Assembly: GCA_024653345.1 (NCBI GenBank)
Contig: JANLFV010000001.1
Span: forward strand, 20,387 to 84,386
DNA from: Candidatus Acetothermia bacterium
GTDB taxonomy: Bacteria > Bipolaricaulota > Bipolaricaulia > RBG-16-55-9 > JANLFV01
Direction: 5' to 3'
Length of the DNA: 64,000 bases
Positions within the stretch are counted from its first letter, which is position 1; every line of letters begins with the position of its first letter. A program made the translations under genes and the position numbers. The notes beneath the pieces were generated by a model that searched no databases, was not told where the DNA came from, and worked only from the letters and a program-made list of their open reading frames with translations. Below, one piece after another: positions 1 to 7,744 of this stretch.

Positions 1-530
1 AGTGGTTCCCCGTGGCCGGGCGGCTGGATCCCAAGATCGCCGCCTCCTTCCAGCCCATCACGAGGTTCTACATCCTGGACAGCCTGATCATGAAGGATCC
101 CCAGCTCTTGGCCGACATTCTGAAGCATCTGGCGATGCCCAGCTTCACCCTCGGTCTCGTCCTCTCCGGGTTGATCGGGCGGATCAGCCGCTCCTCGATG
201 CTTGAGGTGATCGACAAGGAATACGTGACAACGGCTCGCTCGAAGGGCTTGACTGAGCCCAAGGTCAACTACAAACACGCGCTCCGCAACGCGCTCATTC
301 CTATCGTAACCGTGATGGGACTCCAGTTCGCCATCCTCATGGGCGGCGCGATCCTCACCGAGACGACCTTCTCCTGGCCCGGGCTGGCTCGTTATCTGGT
401 GCAGAGCGTCGATTCTCGGGACTACATGGCAATCCAAGGCGCGGTCGTTTGGATCGCGATCCTCATCTCCACGGTGAGCCTGATCATCGATATCATCTAC
501 TCCTTCCTCGACCCGCGGGTGAGATACTGA
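1..530 (+). CDS. Peptide ABC transporter permease, DppB/OppB-like (5'-truncated)
   Basis: The reading frame is open from base 3, before the window, and ends at TGA 528-530, so only the last about 176 codons are present. The fragment shows the membrane-spanning BPD_transp_1 region with the EAA loop (EYVTTARSKGL, then HALRNALIPIVTVMG), typical of the inner-membrane permease of oligopeptide/dipeptide importers. The next permease starts inside its stop codon (TGATG), and a solute-binding protein follows, giving a dpp/opp-type order. The substrate cannot be told from sequence. The ATPases must lie outside the window or elsewhere. Confidence 0.93.
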   Translation, partial: WFPVAGRLDPKIAASFQPITRFYILDSLIMKDPQLLADILKHLAMPSFTLGLVLSGLIGRISRSSMLEVIDKEYVTTARSKGLTEPKVNYKHALRNALIPIVTVMGLQFAILMGGAILTETTFSWPGLARYLVQSVDSRDYMAIQGAVVWIAILISTVSLIIDIIYSFLDPRVRY

Positions 531-1381
531 TGGTCAGGTGGCTGACGAAGCGGATTCATCTGAGGAAGCAGCGCCTTCTGGCGATCGGGATCACCGTGGT
601 CCTGATCTTCGTCCTAGTGACACTACTAGCCCCCTGGATCGCGCCCTACGATCCGGTCAACTACATGGGCGGTGGGAGGCTCGAGCCCCCCTCGGCCAGC
701 CATCTCATGGGCGTGGACAACCTGGGAAGGGATGTCCTCTCCCGGATCATCTACGGCGGGCGGATCGCGCTGATCGTCGCCGTCTCCTCGGTCCTGATCT
801 CGCTCTCCCTCGGGTCGCTCATCGGCTGGATCTCCGGCTACTACGGGGGCCTGCTCGACCGGACGCTCTCACTGCTCATGGACTCACTCTATTCCTTCCC
901 CTCGATGATCCTGGCGATCATCATGGTGGCCATGCTCGGCCCGAACCTGCTAAACATGATTATCTCCATCGCCGTCGTCTACATCCCCAGCTTCTTCCGG
1001 GTCGTCCGCGGCCAGGTGCTCCAGCTCAAGTCGCAGGAGTTCGTCGAGGCCGCTCATGCCCTGGGAGCAGCTGATCTGCGGATCGTGCTCCTCCACATCG
1101 CGCCCAACACGATCAACTCGATGATGGCCGTCTCTTCCTTCTGCATCGCGGACGCCATTCTCACTGAGGCCGCCTTGTCCTTCCTGGGCTTCGGGCTACC
1201 CCCGCCCACGCCGGACTGGGGCTTCGACATCAATACCGGGCAGAAGTTCCTCCTCTCCGGGAAGTGGTGGCTCATCACCTTCCCCGGGCTGATGATTGTC
1301 CTCCTCTCGCTCGGCTTCGGCCTGATCGGGGAGGGGATCAGCGATCTGCTCAATCCGAAGCGGAAGAGGAAGCTGGCTTGA
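530..1381 (+). CDS. Peptide ABC transporter permease, DppC/OppC-like
   Basis: A 283-residue inner-membrane permease, the second half of the peptide importer channel. The N-terminus has a hydrophobic segment followed by the family sequence APYDP, and the phrase HLMGVDNLGRDVLSRIIYG is characteristic of DppC/OppC. The EAA loop lies around EFVEAAHALGAADLRIVLLH. The ATG at 530 overlaps the upstream stop codon, consistent with translational coupling; a longer in-frame reading upstream would run inside the preceding gene and is rejected. The usual family length is 280-300 residues. Confidence 0.95.
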   Translation: MVRWLTKRIHLRKQRLLAIGITVVLIFVLVTLLAPWIAPYDPVNYMGGGRLEPPSASHLMGVDNLGRDVLSRIIYGGRIALIVAVSSVLISLSLGSLIGWISGYYGGLLDRTLSLLMDSLYSFPSMILAIIMVAMLGPNLLNMIISIAVVYIPSFFRVVRGQVLQLKSQEFVEAAHALGAADLRIVLLHIAPNTINSMMAVSSFCIADAILTEAALSFLGFGLPPPTPDWGFDINTGQKFLLSGKWWLITFPGLMIVLLSLGFGLIGEGISDLLNPKRKRKLA

Positions 1382-1406
1382 CAATGGGCCAGAGTTGTGC
1401 TAAAAT
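1378..1406 (+). promoter_or_regulatory. sigma70-like promoter for the solute-binding protein gene
   Basis: TTGACA at 1378-1383, a 17-bp spacer, and TGC-TAAAAT (extended -10) at 1401-1406. The -35 box overlaps the stop codon of the preceding permease gene. This suggests the binding protein is transcribed separately, and probably more strongly, than the permeases. Confidence 0.7.
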
Positions 1407-1484
1407 TGGCTCGTCGAAGGAGGTGACGAGAAGGGGAGCAGAAAAAGTCGCAAATCTCAAATCTTAGGAGGTGTAAAGCAAGAG

Positions 1485-3185
1485 ATGTCTCTAAGAGTTA
1501 GGCTTATCGGAATCGCGGTGTTGGTCCTGGCCCTGGGGCTGACGCTCTCCCTCGGGGCACTGACTCAAGAGAACGTTCTGACCATCGGCACGACGGACAA
1601 GATCACCCAGCTCGTCTTCGCCAATAGCTACGACTACTGGACCTGGCACACCTTCCAGCAGGTGACTGGGACCTTGGTTACCCTGCAACCGGGCTCAACT
1701 GAGCCCTCCCCATCGCTGGCCGAGAGCTGGAGTGTCTCTCAAGATGGAACGGTCTGGACCTTCAACTTGCGGAAGGGCGTTACTTTCTCCGATGGAGAAG
1801 AGTTTAACTGCCAGGCAATGGCCTGGTCCATTGGGCGGAACATCTACCTGAACGGCCCGGAGGGGGCTGTCGGGCTGATCAACATGATCAGGGAACTCTC
1901 CTGCCCGCCGGCCAAGCTGGAGGCCGAGCCGGGCGTCAAGCCCACCCCGGATGAGCTGGCGGCCTTCCTCGACGCCAGGGTGGACGATCCCTACAAGCTG
2001 ATCATTAAGATCACCAAGCCCGATGCCACCTTCTTGGCGAGGCTGGCCGATCCGATCACCCCGGTGATGGCCACCAGCCCGGTTAGCACAACCCCGGCGG
2101 ACCAGTTCGAGACAACTTTCGCGGGAACTGGACCCTTCAGGCTCGTCGAGTTGGTCGCGGAGGAGCGAACGGTGTATGAGATCTGTCCCAACACTTGGAA
2201 GACCTGGGCCTGCCCACTCTTGCCGGAGCCTCACCGAACACTATGCGTGAATTCCACTATACCAATGCCCAAGGTTGTCGAGGTCTTCTACGCTGACTCC
2301 GCCTCGCTCCGCGCGGCGGTGGAGGCTGGTGAGGTCGATGTCGGCTACCGCAGCTTCTACGCCGAGGACATCCTCGACCTCCAGCGGAACCCGAACCTCC
2401 AGGTCCTCGCCGGGCCGAGCCTCTCCGTCCGCTACATCGTCTTCACCGTGAACATGCCGCCCTTCGACAATGTCCATGTCCGGCGGGCGATCTCCTATGC
2501 TGTCGATCGGGATGAGCTGAACTTCAAGGTCTTCGCCGGGCTGAACGCACCGCTCTACAGCATGGTCCCGCCGGGGCTGTGGAGCCACATCGATGCCTTC
2601 CCTACCCGCGACCTCACTAAGGCAGTTGCCGAGCTGAACACCGCCGGCTACTCCGCAACTAACCCCTTGGAGATCACCCTCTGGTATACTCCCACCCACT
2701 ATGGGAACACCGAGGCCGATGTGGCCGCGATCCTCAAGGCCAACCTCGAGGCGACTGAGATCATCAAGGTCAAGGTGCAAGTCCTGGAGTGGGGAACCTA
2801 TGTCGAGCGGATGAGCGAAGGGTCGCTGGGCTTCTTCCTCCTCGGCTGGTATCCGGACTTTATCGACCCGGACAACTACCTCGCGCCTTGGCTCACCGAG
2901 TCGCCCGAGGGCCTGGGGACCTACCTGAACCAGGCGACGTCGGGCTACGATCAATCCTGCTACGATCAGTTCGTCGACCTGCTCGAGGGCGCGAAGGAGA
3001 CGACTGACATCGGTGCTCGGACGGCGAAGTATGAGGCAGCTCAGCGGCTGCTTGCGGACTGCGCCGTGATGATCCCGCTGTGGCAGAACAACACCCAAGC
3101 CTATGCCGTTGCCCAGAAGAACGTTAAGGGGATCATCCTCGACGCCTCGATGAACTTCCGCGACTGGCTGATCTACAAGGAGTAG
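1485..3185 (+). CDS. Extracellular solute-binding protein, family 5 (peptide/nickel type)
   Basis: A 566-residue secreted receptor for the peptide ABC importer. Residues 1-24 form a Sec signal peptide, but I see no lipobox cysteine, so it is probably not a standard lipoprotein. The mature part has SBP_bac_5 hallmarks: SLAESWSVSQDGTVWTFNLRKGVTFSDG near the N-terminus (discontinuous core WTFNLRKGVTFSDG) and VRRAISYAVDRDEL in the middle. Start chosen at ATG 1485 because AGGAGGTG lies 11 nt upstream. It has its own promoter and is followed by a strong terminator hairpin. Ligand unknown. Confidence 0.95.
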   Translation: MSLRVRLIGIAVLVLALGLTLSLGALTQENVLTIGTTDKITQLVFANSYDYWTWHTFQQVTGTLVTLQPGSTEPSPSLAESWSVSQDGTVWTFNLRKGVTFSDGEEFNCQAMAWSIGRNIYLNGPEGAVGLINMIRELSCPPAKLEAEPGVKPTPDELAAFLDARVDDPYKLIIKITKPDATFLARLADPITPVMATSPVSTTPADQFETTFAGTGPFRLVELVAEERTVYEICPNTWKTWACPLLPEPHRTLCVNSTIPMPKVVEVFYADSASLRAAVEAGEVDVGYRSFYAEDILDLQRNPNLQVLAGPSLSVRYIVFTVNMPPFDNVHVRRAISYAVDRDELNFKVFAGLNAPLYSMVPPGLWSHIDAFPTRDLTKAVAELNTAGYSATNPLEITLWYTPTHYGNTEADVAAILKANLEATEIIKVKVQVLEWGTYVERMSEGSLGFFLLGWYPDFIDPDNYLAPWLTESPEGLGTYLNQATSGYDQSCYDQFVDLLEGAKETTDIGARTAKYEAAQRLLADCAVMIPLWQNNTQAYAVAQKNVKGIILDASMNFRDWLIYKE

Positions 3186-3212
3186 GGACAACTAAGAGAC
3201 CGGAAACAAGCG

Positions 3213-3238
3213 GGGGCCGGGCCGAAAGGCCCGGCCCC
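3213..3238 (+). terminator. Rho-independent-like terminator after the solute-binding protein
   Basis: A perfect 11-bp GC stem (3213-3223 with 3228-3238) closed by a GAAA tetraloop, followed by TTGTCTTC. The U tract is short, but the stem is very stable and sits 27 bp after the stop codon. Confidence 0.75.
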
Positions 3239-3268
3239 TTGTCTTCATATTCTAAACAGAGCGCGACC

Positions 3269-3321
3269 ACTCAGTCCATCGGGCAGCTCATCTTCAGGAC
3301 CCGCTCCGCGGGGGCGACCAG
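3269..3321. repeat. Direct repeat copy A (53 bp), matches 4215-4267
   Basis: 52 of 53 bases match 4215-4267 in the same orientation; the only difference is G/A near the right end. The two copies bracket the toxin-antitoxin pair, 893 bp apart. Just left of the match both copies also share CGCGAC, so homology continues a little past the stop codon with a 3-nt indel. Confidence 0.9.
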
Positions 3322-3357
3322 CGGCGGGGTGATCTCGTCGCAGATCTCACGGGGCCT
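3271..3357 (-). pseudogene. Orphan 3' tail of a vWA-domain gene
   Basis: Read on the minus strand, this stretch encodes a 28-residue tail ending LVAPAERVLKMSCPMD and a stop. That is nearly the same as the C-terminus of the vWA protein that ends at 4217 (LVVPAERVLKMSCPMD). Upstream of the tail the frame hits TAG at 3358-3360, so nothing else of the gene remains here. The DNA match is 52 of 53 bp over the last part, then fades into recognisable but diverged homology (EICDEITPP against RIYEEISKQ). It is either the remnant of a tandem paralogue or a displaced gene end left by insertion of the segment carrying the toxin-antitoxin pair. Confidence 0.75.
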
Positions 3358-3418
3358 CTAGCCATCGGGGCCGGATGTCTGCGAGCATCCGCCAGCCGAG
3401 AATGGTCTCGGCAATGCA

Positions 3419-3700
3419 TTAGGACCCTCTCCCTCCTGTTTTCAACTCCTCCTCTAGCCGCTCCACAATCCAAGAGCGCACCAAAGAGGAGGTCGCCAAC
3501 CCCTTGCGGGCCGCTAACTTCTTTAAGAGCTCCGCCAGACGGCGCTCTATCCGGATGGAGAGGACCTTTTGCTTGGATCGTGGGCGCACGAAGATCTCCT
3601 CGGTGACCGGCTCCAGGTCCTCGAGATAATCGGTCAGATCGTGAGTGTCCCAGAATTCGCGGACCTCCCGTCTCGTCTTGAGCTCCGGTATCTTAGCCAT
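3419..3700 (-). CDS. CopG-family antitoxin (partner of BrnT-like toxin)
   Basis: A 93-residue protein. The N-terminal half has FWDTHDLTDYLEDLE, the signature of the CopG antitoxin family (Pfam CopG_antitoxin). The second half, VLSIRIERRLAELLKKLA then SSLVRSWIVERL, fits a ribbon-helix-helix DNA-binding domain. It lies 7 bp downstream of the toxin-like gene in the same operon, the usual order for BrnT systems. By family it should neutralise the toxin and repress the shared promoter at 3999-4027. Identity as an antitoxin is inferred from family and context. Confidence 0.85.
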   Translation of the reverse strand: MAKIPELKTRREVREFWDTHDLTDYLEDLEPVTEEIFVRPRSKQKVLSIRIERRLAELLKKLAARKGLATSSLVRSWIVERLEEELKTGGRGS

Positions 3701-3707
3701 CTCAGGC

Positions 3708-3983
3708 TCACCTCCCCTGCTCTAAGTATCGCCGACGCTCCTTCTTGGTCATGTCGCGGGCTGTCACCAGGTCGCAAGCGCCTTTGTGGAGATTCTCCAC
3801 AACGACCAGCAGATATCTGCCCGCATCTGTTCGTCCCAAGATAAGGTAGCGTCCATCGCGGGCCCGGAATACGGCCTTAGTGCGACTGAAGACGACCTGT
3901 TCCGCTTCCTGAGGGCTTACCCGATGTTTGCTCCGGAGATGCTCAGCCGTCTCTTCGTCCCAATGCGAGGAATTAATGCGCAT
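3708..3983 (-). CDS. BrnT-family toxin (DUF497)
   Basis: A 91-residue protein with the BrnT pattern: WDEETAEHLRSKHRVSPQEAEQVVF at the N-terminus (core HRVSPQEAEQVVF), RYLILGRTDAGRYLLVVVE in the middle, and ARDMTKKERRRYLE at the C-terminus. BrnT proteins are RelE-fold ribonucleases that inhibit translation; catalytic activity here is inferred from family. It starts at ATG 3983 behind a short leader carrying GGAG, and it is the first gene of the pair. Promoter match is excellent. Confidence 0.87.
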   Translation of the reverse strand: MRINSSHWDEETAEHLRSKHRVSPQEAEQVVFSRTKAVFRARDGRYLILGRTDAGRYLLVVVENLHKGACDLVTARDMTKKERRRYLEQGR

Positions 3984-3998
3984 CTCCGGCCCGCCAAG

Positions 3999-4027
3999 AT
4001 TGTAAGACGAGAGTGGTCGAATGTCAA
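3999..4027 (-). promoter_or_regulatory. sigma70-like promoter of the toxin-antitoxin operon
   Basis: On the minus strand: TTGACA (4027-4022), 17-bp spacer, TACAAT (4004-3999), then 15 nt to the toxin ATG. Autoregulation by the CopG protein would act here. Confidence 0.75.
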
Positions 4028-4142
4028 CTCTCAGGGTCTAAGGTCTGCCCGGCTTCTTCGCTTTTCTCGCTGTGGCCTGCTTCAGACTTACCGATGATAC
4101 GCTGGGAGACGCCCTCGACCCACGAGGGACTCGTTGAGACTC

Positions 4143-4171
4143 AAAAAGCGTCGCCCAAGGGGGCTCGGCGC
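4143..4171 (-). terminator. Possible terminator of the vWA gene
   Basis: On the minus strand an imperfect hairpin (GCCC with GGGC inside, GCG with CGC outside) is followed directly by TTTTTG. It lies about 45 bp past the vWA stop. The internal loop makes this a weak call. A second inverted repeat, CCCTCG-5-CGAGGG, sits just to its left. Confidence 0.35.
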
Positions 4172-4214
4172 TCTTCCCTCATTGCTCGCCCGGCTGCTAA
4201 CTGGCAAAGTCGCG

Positions 4215-4267
4215 ACTCAGTCCATCGGGCAGCTCATCTTCAGGACCCGCTCCGCGGGGACGACCAG
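4215..4267. repeat. Direct repeat copy B (53 bp), matches 3269-3321
   Basis: This copy forms the intact 3' end of the vWA gene, including its stop codon at 4217-4219. See copy A for the match and the segment between them. Confidence 0.9.
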
Positions 4268-6280
4268 TTGCTTCGAGATCTCCTCGTAGATCCGCCTGAG
4301 GTCCTCCGCAGTGGGGGCGATGAAGAACTTGCCCCCGGTGGCCGTGGCCATGTCCTCCAGCTTCCGCTGGACCGGAGCGCTCCCCAGGCCGATCGCGTAG
4401 ATGACAATCCCCCGCTGGCGGGCGAGCGAGGCCGGCGACCCGGCCTGCCCCGAGAAGGTGTAGGTCCCATCTCCGTCGGTGAGAAAGATGATCACCCTCT
4501 TCACATCGGGCCGGCCGCGGACGAACTCGTCGATCGCCGCCGAGAGGCCGACATTCAGGCTGGTCGCGCCGCTGGAGTCGACCTGCTCGACCCGATCCTT
4601 CACCCGGTTCAGGTCGCTCGTGAGCGGCTGGATGAAGTCGATGTCGTTGTCCCAACTGACGACCCCCACCTGATCCTGCTGCGGGTCGAGCTGGTCGATG
4701 AACTGTATGGCCGTGAGGATCCGCATCTTCCGCGGGTCGTTAGTGATCATGCTCCCCGAGCTGTCGATCGCCAGCATCACATCGAGCGGCATGCGCTTGA
4801 CCTCCGCCGGCCGCTCCTCGTAGGTGAAGGTCATCCCACTCAGGCACTTCCAGATCTTGTCCACCTTTGCGTCTAGCTCGCGGACCTCGGCCTTGATCTC
4901 CGCCAGGCCGTAGTCGGGGTTGTCCAACTTGGCCTCGACCCTGTCCAGTCGCGCGGCCAGCACCTTCAGGCCGTAGGTCTCATCGCTGATCAGTTGCTCG
5001 ACCCCCTGCCGCCGGAGCAATTCCATCATGCCGGGGAGGAAGGTCGTCTCGAGCTGGGAGGCGATCGCCGCCACCTCGGCCTTGATCTCGGCCAGGCCGT
5101 AGTCCGGGTTGTCCAGTCGCGCGGTGATGCTCAACAGCCCGGGCCAGAGTTGAGTGTCGAGCCGCGCGGTGATCTCGCGCAGCCAGCCCTCTAAGAGGCT
5201 GATGTTAGCGCTCAGCCCATTCAAGGAGAGGTTCAAGTTGAACCCGAGCTGATCGATCTTGGCCGCCAGGGCTGCCAGGCCGTGATCGGGGTTGTCGAGC
5301 TTCTCCTCGAGAGCCGCGAGGCCGAGAGCGAGATCGCCGACCCCGCGCTGGAGCGTGAACCAGCGAATCTCCCAGACGCCCTCCCGGAGCAAGGAGGCGA
5401 GGAAGGCCGCATTCCCGCCCAGGTTCTCATTCAACTCCCCCAGGGCGCGGAAGAGCCTCCCCAGCTCCTGCTGACCGGCTGAGGTCACATCCGTGCCGTT
5501 CCAGACGGTCACGGTCAGCTCACCGAGTAGCTCGCCGATCGCCTTTAGGGCACTCCCCTTGTATTGGAGAGTTCGGTGCAGCCCCTCGAGCGAGGCGGCG
5601 CTCACCGTGCCATCCTGCCAGGAAGTGCCGTAACTCTGCAGGAACTGCTTCAGGCCTACGGACGCGAACAAGCCGTCCAGGAGCCGCAGCTCGCCTTGGC
5701 TCAGGCTGGAGAGGGTCCGCTCGAGCTGGAGTGCTAACAGCCGGTCCTTCTGCAAGAGGGCGATCGTCTCGGCGGCGAAGGGCTGAAACGCCGTGGGCAG
5801 CTCTTCTAGACTGGCCCAGATCACCTGCCCGGCGAGGAAGAGGAACTCCTCGATCGCCTTGAAGGCCGCGTAACTCTCCTGCCCCACCCCGACCACGCCC
5901 TGGCTAATGGTGAGCTCGAGCTCGTTCCCTCGCTCTTTCCCCCTCTGGACAAGGACCTTGACCGCACCGGGATGGAGCTGAGGGACCACTACGATCAACC
6001 GCCCCTCATTGGAGAATGGCTGAGCCAGCGGCTTGATCGGCAGATCGCCAAAGAGGACAACCACCTCAGGTCCGAACCCCTCCCCGGCGATGAGCACCAG
6101 CTCGCCCGGCGCGACCACGCTTACCGCCTCTCCCGGCCGGACTCCTTGAGCCACATCGGCCGCGAGCGGATCGAACTCCAGCCGATAGACCCCCGCGACC
6201 CGCGGCCCGCCCTGGGCCGAGGAGACAAGCGCAACTCCCAAAACCAAGAGCACCGAAATCCACACTGCTCTTCTGTTCAT
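4217..6280 (-). CDS. Secreted protein: IPT-like domain, coiled coil, von Willebrand factor A domain
   Basis: 687 residues. Residues 1-23 are a Sec signal peptide; about 25-110 look like an IPT/TIG beta-sandwich (GELVLIAGEGFGPEVVVLFG core). The middle is helical, with a repeated unit LDNPDxGLAxIxAEV seen at least four times, probably a coiled-coil stalk. Residues about 490-675 are a vWA domain with the MIDAS motif DSSGSM and TDGDGT. ATG 6280 is chosen because GGAGGAA lies 5 nt upstream; a start 10 codons earlier has no such site. The protein is exported and should bind a ligand through a metal ion. Its 3' end is duplicated at 3269-3321. Function unknown. Confidence 0.88.
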   Translation of the reverse strand: MNRRAVWISVLLVLGVALVSSAQGGPRVAGVYRLEFDPLAADVAQGVRPGEAVSVVAPGELVLIAGEGFGPEVVVLFGDLPIKPLAQPFSNEGRLIVVVPQLHPGAVKVLVQRGKERGNELELTISQGVVGVGQESYAAFKAIEEFLFLAGQVIWASLEELPTAFQPFAAETIALLQKDRLLALQLERTLSSLSQGELRLLDGLFASVGLKQFLQSYGTSWQDGTVSAASLEGLHRTLQYKGSALKAIGELLGELTVTVWNGTDVTSAGQQELGRLFRALGELNENLGGNAAFLASLLREGVWEIRWFTLQRGVGDLALGLAALEEKLDNPDHGLAALAAKIDQLGFNLNLSLNGLSANISLLEGWLREITARLDTQLWPGLLSITARLDNPDYGLAEIKAEVAAIASQLETTFLPGMMELLRRQGVEQLISDETYGLKVLAARLDRVEAKLDNPDYGLAEIKAEVRELDAKVDKIWKCLSGMTFTYEERPAEVKRMPLDVMLAIDSSGSMITNDPRKMRILTAIQFIDQLDPQQDQVGVVSWDNDIDFIQPLTSDLNRVKDRVEQVDSSGATSLNVGLSAAIDEFVRGRPDVKRVIIFLTDGDGTYTFSGQAGSPASLARQRGIVIYAIGLGSAPVQRKLEDMATATGGKFFIAPTAEDLRRIYEEISKQLVVPAERVLKMSCPMD

Positions 6281-6448
6281 CAGATTCCTCCCTTTTCTGC
6301 CTTCGCTCATTCCATGTCCGTTGGCACCCTTCTATTTCTATCCGCAACGCCGCCCCCAATCTGTAACCGCCATCACCCTCAACGGCGAGCACCGGCCCGC
6401 TGAGGCCTGCGGACGGGCCATCTGCCCTGGACCTAAATCATCCCTTCG

Positions 6449-6464
6449 CATGATGAATATCATG
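6449..6464. promoter_or_regulatory. Palindrome CATGAT-4-ATCATG between divergent genes
   Basis: A perfect 6+6 inverted repeat with spacer GAAT, in the 315-bp gap between the vWA gene (minus) and the hydrogenase/Hdr operon (plus). It has the form of a dimeric regulator site. No clear sigma70 promoter for either gene could be picked out around it. The rest of the gap shows nothing else I recognise. Confidence 0.35.
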
Positions 6465-6595
6465 GTGGCTCTCCCGATGGTTGCCTTAGATTCCCAAATG
6501 AGTGATCGCCCATTGGCACTCAGCCAACCGCCGATGACTAGAAGTCGCGAGCCAGAGAGAGCGGGATCAGACACGCCCACGAGGAGGAGAGCGAG

Positions 6596-7744
6596 ATGAT
6601 CGAGGTTGAAGAGATAGATCGAATCGTAGCCGAACGATTCCTCTCGCTCGATTACTGCTACCAATGCGGAAGATGCACTGGCGTCTGTCCGATAAGCGCC
6701 GTGAGCGAATTCCGCCCGCGGAAGTTCCTGCTCGGCGCGCAGATGGACCGAGCCGAGCTCCTGGAGTCAGCGCTACTCTGGCAGTGCAGCACCTGCGACG
6801 CCTGCGTCAAGGTCTGCCCGCAGAAGGTGAAGCCGCCGGAGGTGATCACCTCGCTCCGCAGCAGATTGGTCGAGACCGGCCATCTCCCCCAGGGGGTGGC
6901 CGACGCCCTGGAGAACATCTATCGCCGGAACAACCCCTGGGGCCTGCCGAAGGGCGAGCGGGCCGAGTGGGCTAGCGGGCTATCACTCAGAAGATTCGAG
7001 CAGGGGCTGGAGTGGCTATGGTTCGTCGGCTGCGCCGCCTCCTACGATCCGCGGAGCCAGGCGGTGGCCAAGGCGTTGGTGAAGATACTGGACCATGCCG
7101 GGGTAGAGGCCGGCTTTCTCGGGGAGGAAGAGCGCTGTTGCGGGGACTCCGCCCGGCGCCTGGGCGAGGAGGGGCTCTTTCAGCTCTTGGCCGAGGAGAA
7201 CTCCGCGCAGCTCAACGAGACCGGCGCGGAGAAGATCCTCACCACCTCGCCCCACTGCTATAGCGTCTTCTCGAACGAATACCCCAAGCTCAACGGGAGG
7301 GTCTGGCACTACACCCAACTTCTGGCCGAGCTGGTTCGGGCGGGGAGGCTCGCCTTCGCCCCAGGGGAGGAGCTAGTCGTCACCTACCACGACCCCTGCT
7401 ATCTGGGAAGGCACAACAACATCTATGAGGAGCCGCGGGCGGTCCTGCGCGCCATCCCGGGGGTCAGGCTGGTGGAGATGGCCCGGAATCGTGAACAGAG
7501 CTTCTGTTGCGGCGGTGGCGGCGGACGGATGTGGGTGGAGACGGAGGAGCGAGAGCATCCCGGGGCAGTCCGCGTGAGAGAGGCCCTGGCCAGCGGCGCC
7601 ATGGTCCTGGTCACCGCCTGCCCGTTCTGCCTGATCAACTTCGAGGAGGCCGTCAAGTCCCTCAGTGCGGAGGGAGCGCTCCAGGTTCTGGACCTGGCGG
7701 AGCTGGTGAGCATGAGGCTGGCGGAGGAGAAGAAGGATGGCTGA
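6596..7744 (+). CDS. Heterodisulfide reductase-like HdrBC fusion protein
   Basis: 382 residues. The N-terminal HdrC part has two [4Fe-4S] sites (C21-C24-C27-C31 in CYQCGRCTGVCP and C64-C67-C70-C74 in CSTCDACVKVCP). The HdrB part has two CCG-type motifs, EERCCGD around 179 and SFCCGGGGGRMW around 302, which in HdrB bind the unusual noncubane clusters where disulfide is reduced. B and C are separate in most methanogen Hdr. Start ATG 6596 follows GAGGAGGAG. It overlaps the HdrA gene by 8 bp. The organism probably lacks CoM/CoB, so the real disulfide or other acceptor is unknown. Confidence 0.9.
   Translation: MIEVEEIDRIVAERFLSLDYCYQCGRCTGVCPISAVSEFRPRKFLLGAQMDRAELLESALLWQCSTCDACVKVCPQKVKPPEVITSLRSRLVETGHLPQGVADALENIYRRNNPWGLPKGERAEWASGLSLRRFEQGLEWLWFVGCAASYDPRSQAVAKALVKILDHAGVEAGFLGEEERCCGDSARRLGEEGLFQLLAEENSAQLNETGAEKILTTSPHCYSVFSNEYPKLNGRVWHYTQLLAELVRAGRLAFAPGEELVVTYHDPCYLGRHNNIYEEPRAVLRAIPGVRLVEMARNREQSFCCGGGGGRMWVETEEREHPGAVRVREALASGAMVLVTACPFCLINFEEAVKSLSAEGALQVLDLAELVSMRLAEEKKDG

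Noticed and set aside
2241..3191. 316-codon minus-strand frame opposite the solute-binding protein
   Set aside because: Shadow frame; family 5 motifs are on the plus strand.
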